28,439 nucleotides of DNA, from positions 1 to 28,439 of the forward strand of contig CAXKVV010000979.1 in NCBI GenBank assembly GCA_964058805.1. The letters run 5' to 3'. Of the stretch, positions 20,110 through 28,439 are shown piece by piece. Each line of letters begins with the position of its first letter. The first letter of the stretch is position 1. Under the pieces are notes generated by a model, which was not told the DNA's origin, searched no databases, and worked only from the letters and a program-made list of their open reading frames with translations. A program made the position numbers and the translations under genes. Source of the stretch: Schoenoplectus triqueter (lineage: Eukaryota > Streptophyta > Magnoliopsida > Poales > Cyperaceae).

Positions 20110-21670
20110 TTACTGGGACCACATAAGATGAGAGGTTGGGTTAGGCTGGGTCCCAGGAGCCATGCAGTGTGGTTGCCACTGGTGGTGAAATCCTTCGCTG
20201 CCTCCATTTCCTTCAAATATGGTGCGGTGTGGTTCCATCGGCTCATCTTCTACTTCCATTGAAGTGCTTTCTTCAGACTCCATCAGCTCTTCTATCACTA
20301 CTGGATCCTGATTTTGCAAGGAGCTTGAGCAGGAAGTGGCCATTGCTGTAGCAGCCGGTGGTACCCATGGCACCACCGCCAGGCAGTCATTGGCCGCTGG
20401 ATACATGTCCTCCAAGTTCTGGTTGCTACCTTGATACAAGTCTGTATGCAAACAAGTTTAGAGATAGCTATTGCTACTAGAAAATCCAAAAGTAAAACAC
20501 TTGCTGCAGATGTGTAGAAATGCTAATTTAATTTTGCCAAACTGTTAAGGGATAAAAATAAACCAAGCCTGTTGCTTATATAAGGTCAGAAGATGCATAC
20601 TTCACTTGTACTGAATAATATAGGTTAATCCATGATATTGTAAAAATCTACTAAGAAATTTCAATTCATAAGATTGGTGCAGTGTAAAAATGGTACAAAA
20701 ATCTCAATACAGCCAATTGGGGTAGGCTAGAAATGAAACCCAATCCGAATATGGTTCAAACAATCTTGAAAGACAGCCAATTGTTCTTGCTGTAGATTGA
20801 CAATAAAATAACAGACTGACCTCAAGCAGAACCATATTGTGCAATTAACTGCTATTGATCGACAAGGATATAAAAACATTGTAAATTAATTCATAAACAT
20901 TAAATGCTAGAAATATACTGCAAGACAAGCTGCGACCATAAAATGAAACCACGTTAATGTGATTAACTGATATTCTTTTAACAAAAACTGAGACTATGGC
21001 ATGGAGATTTAATAACTTACTCTTCAGGTTTTGCAACAGCTCGGGGCTGACTAACAGAGATGGATTCGATGGCACTGTTCCAAGATTCAAGTATGTGTCT
21101 GATGGACTGTAAAGAACAATCGCTCTGTTGTCCGATGGAGTGGGAGGCGAAAGTGTTTCACCCATTGTATATGCCATGTCACTTGCAGGCTGACCACCAA
21201 TGCCACCAACTGGAGAAGGAATTTCTTCAATCAGATAAGGAAGCTTCGGTTCCTTTGCAAAAAGAACCAAATTTTTCAGTCAGAAAATAAAAGTAGGAGG
21301 CTTATCGAACGAACTTACGTAGATAGCCGCAGTACATAATGATACCATTCAGTACCGGTTCATAACGGTAACAGGTACAGAACTAGAACTGCTTAGGCAG
21401 TCTTGGAGAGGTAGGGTTTGACCGAGACTCGATTCAGCTTGAATTAGCATCTTTGTGTAATGGATCAACACACAAAAAAAAATACAGCCTGTACCGAACC
21501 CGTAAGGGTTCAATGCAAATCGATAATCACCGAAAAAACAGCAAAAGGATGAAGCACAAAAGAGAGTAATTGAGAGAAATTGAGAGGAGATCGCAAACCA
21601 ATCGTCTGATTTTAGATTCGGGATAGGAAGATGCTTCCATTGCGTTGTCCATCTCCTTCCGCTTCGCCAT
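20110..21670 (-). CDS. Unrecognised plant protein, 211 aa, three exons
   Basis: Exons 21670-21599, 21252-21021 and 20441-20110 have clean splice sites (TTG|GTTTGCG, GCAAAG|GAACC, AGA|GTAAGT, ATACAG|AC) and join to an uninterrupted frame ending in TAA. The N-terminus MAKRKEMDNAMEASS has a short basic KRK patch that could serve in nuclear entry, followed by SKIRRLEPKLPYLIEEIPSP. The middle is proline- and serine-rich (LSPPTPSDNRAIVLYSPSD, SPELLQNLK). The C-terminal part has an alanine/serine-rich stretch, then an acidic one (EELMESEESTSMEVEDEP), and ends in SHLMWSQ. There is no signal peptide, membrane span or catalytic motif. It looks like a small, partly disordered, possibly nuclear or regulatory protein. 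I cannot name the family. Three intact exons amid TE debris argue that it is under constraint. Confidence 0.82.
20715..20747 (-). repeat. Second copy of the LINE-3'-end-like motif
   Basis: AATTGGGGTAGGCTAGAAAT followed by GAAACCCAATCC matches 3824-3856 with about three differences. It lies in the second intron of the 211-aa gene, same orientation. Its class is uncertain. Confidence 0.25.
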
Positions 21671-21991
21671 CTCGATCCAACGACCTCACCAAATTTCTTT
21701 TCTTTTATCTATGATTTTTCTTTTTCTTTTTGAGAACTCGACAGTGGCTATCAAAACGATCTATGATCCTGATCTCGCTCGTTTTAAACCTCTAGGAGCA
21801 TCTAGAGCATCGAGAGATTCTTCTAGATTTTCAAGACGGTTCGGTACTTCAATTCCTCTCCGTTCTTAGGGCTGTCTATTCGTAAGATAAATATGACTGG
21901 AGGTATTCATTAAAAAAAATTATTTATATCTATTAAATTTTTTATCTGTATTTTATTTTTATTTGTTAAAAAATTTATATAATGAACATAG
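21671..21991. other. Upstream flank of the 211-aa gene
   Basis: The promoter should lie here. A pyrimidine-rich stretch (TTTCTTTTCTTTTATC near 21695) precedes the gene, but no clear TATA box is seen on the minus strand. Confidence 0.4.
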
Positions 21992-22305
21992 TTTCGTTTG
22001 GCAAATCAAGGAATAACTTTGGAAGAGTGATAGAATAATATATTTTTGGAAGAGTGGTATTCTTGACTATTCGGAAGAGCGAAAATATCGTTTGACAGTT
22101 GTTAATAAGATTAGTTAAAATATGAATAATTATGATACTAACAATGATGATGATAATAATAATGATAGTAAAATAATAATAATAAAAAAATAATGATCAT
22201 AATTCATAATCATAATCATAATAAATAATAACATAATAAAAATATAAACATAATCATAATATAATAATATAAAAATTAAAAATTAAAATTATAATCATAA
22301 TTGAT
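21992..22305. mobile_element. Inverted partial copy of the 17.3-18.2 kb element
   Basis: Starting at TTTCGTTTGGCAAATCAAGG the sequence matches the reverse complement of about 18055-18243: GGAAGAGTGATAGAATA, GACAGTTGTTAATA, AAATATGAATAATTATGATA, CTAACAATGATGATGATA. It then passes into the same AAT/ATAATC repeats. Only one terminal end is present; the other is lost near 22305. Confidence 0.7.
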
Positions 22306-23094
22306 GTAATATAGTAAATATAGATAGTATTTACCAAAATGACACTTTTACACTATTTTGGTTAAGATAGGTAAAGACCGGTTTTGATCAAGTACTATTA
22401 TTACTAACAATTTGCACAAGAATCAACTTAGAGAAGATTAAAGAATGATATACAAAAGTAAGTTGAGGTATTCAAATATGTGAAAATATGCTCAAAGTAT
22501 TCAGCCAAATATCAATTATCAAAAATAGCAATTGATGTAAAATAATGCAACACAAGAAATGCAATTCTTTGAAGATTTTGATTATGAGACTACAAGAATG
22601 CAAGTGCAGAAATTAAAGAACACTCAATATGTTAACGAAGTTCGGTTATAGAAACCTACGTCTCCGGGTCTCATCCCACTAACGGGATGCCGCTTTATTA
22701 CTAATAAAAGTGTGTTACAATTAAGAAATTTTAGCTTCTTCACAAAACAAATGCAAGAAGACTAAAAATTACACAAAGAATGACAAAGAAGCACTCAAGG
22801 CTCAAAAAATACAACACAACAGCTGCAAAGAAAATTGAGCTAAAGCTCAATGATGTGCAAAGCACTAATCAGAAAAATAGTACAATAATTCAATTAGATT
22901 TGGCTAATTTAAGATCTTTATTTCTTATATTTTGCAAGGAAGTATGTATGGGATCTTTGTTTGATGTAAGGTGAATGCTCTGGATTACTAGAAAATATTG
23001 AGAATTTTGGATTTTTATTACATAATATCAGAACATCACCTTAAATAAGCCACTTAACAGAGAAATAAGACATTCTTGCACAGGTAAGATTTAT

Positions 23095-23477
23095 AACGAT
23101 TCCTAAATCGTTATAACATTTATGTATAAAGATTTGAGTTTCCAAGAATACCCATTGTCAGAATTTTAAACAAGCGTTATAACAGTTCAGAAATAAATGG
23201 TATGAACCGTTTAGAGTGAAACGTTGAACGCCTTACATAACGTTACAACATTTTGACTGTTTTGACTAGACTTCTGACAAGTCTATTTTTCTTCAGAAAT
23301 GTTATAATGATTTACTGAATCATTATATATTTCATGAATTATTGAACGCTTGACAAAGTGTTACATAACGATATACTCTGTTAATGTTGGCACATCTATG
23401 CTCACAGAAAAGACTTAGAATGTTTTTGAGTATGCATTGAATCGTTATAACAATTGGGGAATCGTTATAACGTTTCT
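23095..23477. repeat. First cluster of AATCGTTATAACG-type motifs
   Basis: Half-palindromic copies occur at about 23095, 23105, 23439 and 23459 (GAATCGTTATAACGTTTC), with weaker ATAACG words between them. They are related to the denser cluster at 25742-26050. Confidence 0.6.
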
Positions 23478-24126
23478 CTGCGGCAGAGAGTTTTTTCTTG
23501 CATAATTATAATGAATATAAAATTTTAAATTATACTTTTACAATTAATATGATTCTATATCTTCATAGAAGCCTCTAAACTGATGTTGATCACTTCCTCT
23601 TGATATCTTTGAAGCTTCTTAGGATCCCACAATCAAGTCTTAAAGAAAACTTGTTAAATTCAATAATATTTTACAAAAAAATAAAATCAAATAAATTATT
23701 AAATGTAACAATCTCCCCCTTTTTGTTCTTTTGCAAAATCAAATATATGAAAATTTGAACATAATTTTCTCCCCTTTTTTGTAAAACAGATAAAAAGTTT
23801 GAATATAACAAGGTAGCTCCCTCTTAATCCTTGCTTCCTCTATCTCCATATACTTGTTGCATATAAAATGATAAAGCAAAAACAATAATATGCAAGATAA
23901 TATAATAAACCATAGTAATTTGAACTCAAAGATTACAATGCCTTGAATAAAAGATGATAACACAAAAATATAGCAAAGACAATTTATTTAACGAGTATAA
24001 ATATTCAAGGCATTACATAAACATGCAATATTCAAACAAGTTATAACATACATAGCCATAATAATCAAAGCATAACTCTCATCTCACAAAATGATAAAAT
24101 CAAAATGAAAGATAAGAGTACAAAAG

Positions 24127-24410
24127 AATTGCGGACATCATTCAAAATAACTTTGTGTATTTGAGTTATTTTTTGAGTTGAAATGGGCTATAAATGACAT
24201 AAGACTCGAAAAAACTGAAAACCATTTTAATGAATTTGTGTTAATATTTCAATACTTTTCATGTCATAAAGTTTCAAGGACACAACGATTATAATGTAAA
24301 TGAATTGAGGACATCATTCAAAATAACTTTGTGTATTTGAGTTATTTTATGAGTTCAAATGAGACTACAAATGATATAAAACTAAAAAAAATTGAAAACT
24401 ATTTTAATGA
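24127..24410. repeat. Direct repeat pair, 176-bp spacing
   Basis: AATTGCGGACATCATTCAAA at 24128 and AATTGAGGACATCATTCAAA at 24304 begin matching ~105-bp segments that end in ATTTTAATGAA. Confidence 0.75.
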
Positions 24411-24444
24411 ACAGATGAACTTAGTAACATATCAGTTCATTCTG

Positions 24445-25440
24445 TGATAGAGAAGGATGAACCTACTACAGATCGGTTCAATCTTTATAACTCCGAGAGA
24501 TGATCTTACAAACAGATCAGATCAATCTCTACGGAGGGATAGAAGATGAGTCTACTAACAGATCGATTCAATCTTAATTGATATAGAAGATGAACTTACT
24601 AACAGATCAGTTCAATCTTAACTAGTCAATGACCAATCACACAAAATGCAACTCGAAGCACTGAGCCGGTTGATCTTGAGGTTGGTGAATCAGAAGATGG
24701 GTGGATATGGCCCACTTGTTCATCTTGCTGATCTTCTAGATCATGAATTCCAGGCGCTGAGCGGATTCATAAATCTAAGAAACACTTATGCACACAAAAT
24801 CAAACATGAAGCGCTAGGCCAGTTCAACTTTGAGGCAAGTGTGTTAGTGAATGAACCTGCAAACAGATCGGTTCAATTTCACTGTTTAGAAGATGAACCT
24901 ACTACAGATCGGTTCAATCTTTGTAATTCCGAGAGACGACATTACAAACAGATCAGATCGATCTCTACGGAGGGATATAAGATGAGTCTACTAACAGATC
25001 GACTCAATCTTAATTGATCTAGAAGATGAACTTACTAACAGATCAGTTCGATCTTAACTAGTCAATGACCAATCACATAAAATACAACTCGAAGCATTGA
25101 GCCGGTTGATCTTGAGGTTGGTGAATCAGAAGATGGGTGGATATGGCCCACTTGTTCATCTTGCTGATCTTCTAGATCATGAATTCCAGGCGCTGAGCGG
25201 ATTCATAAACCTAAGAAACACTTATGCACACAAAATCAAACATGAAGCGCTAGGCCAGTTCAACTTTGAGGCAAGTGTGTTAGTGAATGAACCTGCAAAG
25301 AAATCGGTTCAATTTCACTGTTTAGAAGATGAACATACTACAGATCGGTTCAATCTTGTGATTTGAGATATGAACTCACAAACAGATTAGTTCAATCTCA
25401 TGGACTAAAAGATAAACTTACAAACAAATCAATTTAGTCT
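24445..25440. repeat. 436-bp tandem duplication with internal subrepeats
   Basis: GATCGGTTCAATCTT recurs at 24471, 24907 and 25343, exactly 436 bp apart each time. Units one and two are nearly identical; the third is truncated and diverged. Inside each unit ~35-bp subrepeats of the type ACTAACAGATCGGTTCAATC recur, as do CTGAGC-GGTT/GATT motifs. The frame LVNQKMGGYGPLVHLADLLD stays open in both units, but this follows from recent duplication and is not evidence of a gene. Confidence 0.9.
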
Positions 25441-26381
25441 TACTAGCATGACAAGTCATGAACAGTTGTTCAAGACACATGGTCAATAGACAGTGGACAA
25501 AGTCCCTATAGTTGTCTTACTTACATCCTAAATCATGAATTCTAAGCACTTAGCTGATTCATGGATTCAGGGTTACCTTATATACAAAATTAGACTTGGA
25601 GCTCTTGGCTGGTCTAATATTGAGACATGTTTGTTAGAGAATGAGCTTCTAGACAAACTAGTTCAGAAGCTGTCATATTGTGATGACTAATCAGTAGTCA
25701 ACAAAGTATATCACCACCTTATTAATCATTCATCACTTTAGGAATCGTATAACGATTCAACAAATCGTTATAACGCTTCAACAAATCGTTATAACGTTTC
25801 TAGAGGATTGCAGACTTGTCAGAGAATTGGTCAACAGTCAAAACGTTATTGACGTTCTGTAAAGCGTTCAACGTTCTAATGAATCGTGATAACGATTCAA
25901 GGAATCGTGATAACGATTCAAGGAATCGTGATAATGATTCCTTAAAACACATTGACTTGTCAAAGAATAGTCAAAACATTGCTACGTCTTACGAAGCGTT
26001 CAACGCTTTGGTGAATCGTATAACGATTCAAGGAACCATTATAACGATTCCTTATGCAAGGGCACTATTGTCCTTTTGTAAGGGATACTCATCATCCCTC
26101 ATTTGTCCAGTGCATTGATGATCGATGTATCATCAATCTCAGTATCATAATGTCACTTCTTCAGACATCATAATGTTCTTCTTTAAAATCATCACACTCA
26201 CTGTGTTGATGTTGTAATCTCAGTTGTCTTCTTGGCAGGCGTCAGGATGTTCTCGTCCTAACTGTTATTGACTAACTGTTCTGAATGTTGCATTACTTGT
26301 GCAAAATATTCTGCTGCTCTACACCCCTTGTGTAAGCTTATTTAATCACCTCTAAAATACAAAAGAATTATTACATTATTA
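25441..26381. other. Repeat-rich noncoding region upstream of the gag-like ORF
   Basis: It holds the palindrome cluster at 25742-26050. The part from 25550 to 25640 continues the diverged CTTAGCTGATTCAT / CTTGGCTGGTCTAA motif family of the 436-bp unit. No primer-binding site or LTR boundary could be placed before the gag region. Confidence 0.45.
25742..26050. repeat. Dense cluster of GAATCGT..ACGATTC palindromes
   Basis: Copies with 7-bp arms GAATCGT/ACGATTC around ATA or GATA lie at 25742-25758, 25881-25898, 25902-25919, 25923-25940 (one arm mutated) and 26013-26029. Related AAATCGTTATAACG words occur at about 25763 and 25784, and a diverged copy at 26033. The three at 25881-25940 form a 21-bp tandem array. 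Confidence 0.85.
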
Positions 26382-27101
26382 TTGAATTTTATTAATAAGA
26401 TAATACCCTTTATTATTATCTCAATTACAAAGGTGAATTTATTTTTATTTTTAAACTCCCTTTATTTTTGTAGAAAATCACATATAAAAATAGTAGAAAA
26501 AATAGTTGGCTATTATTCAGAAATTTATTTGAATTTTTTGGATTTTTATAATAGCCAAAATAACGATGACTATGAAAGTTTTGGCAGAGCGAATGATGCG
26601 ATGATGAGTCAGCTTAAGGAGGATCAAGCTCAGATGGAAGATCGAATCTTGAAGTCAGTTTATGATCAAATAATGGTTTCTTTGGCGATAGTACCAATAA
26701 ATATTGTCAGGGAATTACAAGAGGAGGTAGATTATCTGACATCCAAGATTGATCTTAAGACTGAAAGCTCTATATCAACTCCTCATTATGGCTCGACTAA
26801 GGGGTTTGGCATGCCCTCATCTCTCAGAACTCAAGAATTACAAGGGTACTCAATTCAAGAACCTAAGATTGAATTCCCTGTGTTCTTTGGAGATGAACCG
26901 AAAGAATGGATAACTCAGTGTGAATACATCTTTGAATTGTATAACACTCCTGAAACACAAAAAACGGTGCATGTTGTTGCTAATTTCAAAAGGAAAGCCA
27001 GTTTTTGGTATAGAGAATTTAGAACAATTCAAGGACATCCTTCCTGGCTTGAACTGATTGAATTTGCTAAAGATAAGATTCTCAAAAAAATGAAGGAGTG
27101 A
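26382..27101 (+). pseudogene. Ty3/gypsy-type Gag, N-terminal part
   Basis: The credible part begins near 26600 (MMSQLKEDQAQMEDRI). It continues with a coiled-coil-like stretch and then the retrotransposon Gag motif: PKIEFPVFFGDEPKEWITQC, YIFELYNTP, VVANFKRKASFWYREF and WLELIEFAKDKI. The first ~70 codons look like leader sequence read by chance. The frame stops at 27101 while Gag homology continues just downstream in another frame. Gag forms the particle shell of an LTR retrotransposon. This copy is broken. Confidence 0.8.
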
Positions 27102-27124
27102 GTTCTTATGAAGAAATAAAATAA

Positions 27125-27621
27125 TTGGTACAACAAAGTGTTGTAAGAGAGTATATAAAGCAATTTGAGATCATTAAAGCCAGATCACAAATTGAGTTTT
27201 CATACTTGCTAGAAAGCCATTATATCACATCCTTTATAAGTGATTTAAGGGAGGATATTAAACATTTGGTAATTTCCCAACACTTTCATAGCTTAGTGCA
27301 TATCAATATGCTAAGCACATGGAGATAGCCTTGGATTACCAGAATAAAAGAAATAAGCCGGTTTACAAGAGCATGACTGTGTCATTTCAAACCAATTTTA
27401 AGAATCCTATACCAAGAGATAAGCCAGAAGAGAATATACTTGTTCTTAGTAAAGAGCAGTCAAAAAATGCATTAATAGAACATAGAAGGGCATTGGGACT
27501 GTATTTTAAATGTGCTGAAAAATATTATCTAGGTCACCAATGCAAAATTAAGGTTTACATGCTATTGGGGCAGGAGGAGGAAGATGAAGAGTGTAAAAAC
27601 CTTGATTGTAACAATGACTAG
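27125..27621 (+). pseudogene. Gag continuation with degenerate zinc knuckle
   Basis: 27125-27328 (VREYIKQFEIIKARS, YITSFISDLREDIKHLV) and 27319-27621 (MEIALDYQNKRNK) are successive pieces of Gag in two further frames. The second holds GLYFKCAEKYYLGHQCKIK, which matches a CCHC knuckle with its first cysteine replaced by tyrosine. At least two frameshifts separate the three Gag pieces. Confidence 0.72.
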
Positions 27622-27679
27622 ATAGAGCAAGTAGAAGTGTTGTAGTTTCAATGTTTGCAATGTCAACAAATCCCCACCT

Positions 27680-28000
27680 ATCCACCATGAGGTTTAAGGG
27701 TAAATTGGGAACAAGAGATATTTGTACTCTTTTTTATAGTGGAAGCACTCACAGTTTTGTAAATCTCAATATTTTATAAGGTCTCAAATATAAAATTGTG
27801 GATATAGCTTCTGTAGTAGTGATGGTTATTGAGGGTACTAAAGTGGTGACTGATAGTAAGTGCATAGACTTGTCTTTTTCATTGCAAAACCATGATTTCT
27901 GTGGTGATTTGAGGGTACTGCATATCCAAGGGTATGATATAATATTGAGGGTAGATTGGTTAAGGCGGTACAGCCCCATGGAGATAAACTGAATTGGGAA
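27680..28000 (+). pseudogene. Aspartic protease domain, inactive remnant
   Basis: LFYSGSTHSFVNLNIL at about 27726-27775 corresponds to the retropepsin active site, where the expected D before SGS is Y. A stop follows directly. Downstream, in the 27798-27992 frame, ILRVDWLRRYSPMEIN matches the conserved flap-to-end motif of gypsy proteases, again followed by a stop. The catalytic residue is lost and the frame is broken. Confidence 0.7.
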
Positions 28001-28179
28001 ATGGGTTTCATTCCAAAAAGACGATAAATTGGTAAAATTACAAGTGCAAGAGGAAGTTTCAGCAATTCATTTCTGTGAAGGTGTGGATGTAGAAAAGGAA
28101 TTGAAAGGTGGACATGCAGTGATGATGGCGCATGTTATGCTGATACAAGATGTGTCAATAGGAAAAAAGAACCCCTTGA

Positions 28180-28439
28180 ATTGAAAGAAGTGCTGTAACA
28201 CTTTAGAGATGTATTTGAGGAATCTAAAAAACTGCCTCCTTCAAGAGCTTCAGATCATCAAATTGCACTAAAACCCCAATCAACAACAGTAAATCAAAGA
28301 CCATAGGTATAACTACTATCAAAAACTGAAACTCAATAAGATCATTGAAGAACTGATTAAGAACTCCATTATTCAGCCTTCAACCAGTCCATATTCATCT
28401 CCTGCCTTGGTGGTTTTCACTTTTCGTGTCGTAAAATTT
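28180..28439 (+). pseudogene. Reverse transcriptase N-terminus, truncated by the window end
   Basis: HFRDVFEESKKLPPSRASDH, then after a frameshift IIEELIKNSIIQPSTSPYSS, matches the start of Ty3/gypsy reverse transcriptase. A TAA interrupts the frame before HFRDVF and a TAG follows VNQRP. The order gag, protease, reverse transcriptase on the plus strand defines a Ty3/gypsy element; integrase and the 3' LTR would lie beyond the window. Confidence 0.78.

Larger units (their letters stand above)
22306..24444. other. Repeat-rich DNA, probable retroelement debris
   Basis: No coding region is supported. Features seen: ACGAAGTTCGGTTATAGAAA and CCTACGTCTCCGGGTC near 22637-22662 and CAATCTCCCCCTTTTTG at 23707, which resemble phrases I associate with plant LTR retroelements; scattered AATCGTTATAACG motifs at 23095-23475; and a ~105-bp segment (GGACATCATTCAAAATAACT) repeated directly at about 24133 and 24309, 176 bp apart. 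The 23.2-23.5 kb part, reverse-complemented, resembles 25.7-25.9 kb (GACTTGTCAG, GTCAAAACAGTCAAAA, GCGTTCAACG). Confidence 0.4.

Noticed and set aside
24646..25366. Two similar ORFs (NQKMGGYGPLVHLADLLD)
   Set aside because: They are the two units of the 436-bp tandem repeat. The frame is preserved because the units are nearly identical, and the sequence is built of subrepeats with no recognisable domain.
25816..26118. ORF with NRDNDS repeats
   Set aside because: It is a translation of the 21-bp palindrome array.
1..28439. tRNA, rRNA or other structured RNA genes
   Set aside because: No cloverleaf, A/B-box pair or rRNA-like sequence was recognised on reading both strands.

Overview
The window is nuclear DNA of a flowering plant; the species cannot be named from the sequence. 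It is strongly AT-rich, its genes are split by GT..AG introns, and it holds plant-type gene families (L-arabinokinase, plant mobile domain, MULE transposase). It is dominated by transposable elements and their debris. I found one ordinary-looking gene, one decayed gene copy and one large two-gene DNA transposon.

Layout. 1-1395: AT-rich sequence with no gene. 1396-5279 (minus): a decayed L-arabinokinase (ARA1-type) copy, with recognisable exons but in-frame stops, one-base frameshifts and large internal deletions. One intron holds a 284-bp Mutator-type MITE. 6033-6482: a foldback MITE with long inverted arms. About 7898-16066: an 8.2-kb Mutator-like element (MULE). It carries a 10-exon plant mobile domain (PMD) gene on the plus strand (9664-12413) and, converging on it, a two-exon MULE transposase on the minus strand (15740-12637, 1006 aa). 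The two stop codons are 223 bp apart. The ends carry GC-rich hairpin palindromes, and five of them sit in a row just upstream of the transposase TATA box. A 1.3-kb AT minisatellite fills what looks like a 5'UTR intron of the PMD gene.

17306-19280: three non-autonomous elements side by side (a 0.94-kb element full of TTA repeats, then two long-TIR foldback elements). 20110-21670 (minus): a clean three-exon gene for a 211-aa protein I do not recognise. 21992-22305: an inverted partial copy of the 17.3-18.2 kb element. 22306-26380: repeat-rich DNA that looks like LTR or retroelement debris, including a 436-bp tandem duplication and clusters of palindromic GAATCGT/ACGATTC motifs. 26382-28439 (plus): a degenerate Ty3/gypsy-type gag-protease-reverse transcriptase region that runs off the window.

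The main functional unit is the MULE. Its transposase keeps a WRKY-GCM1-type zinc finger, the MULE catalytic-core motifs and a SWIM finger, with no break seen. Its partner PMD gene has an intact PMD domain but a frameshift in exon 8. The palindromes sit where transposase-binding or autoregulatory sites would be expected; that role is inference.
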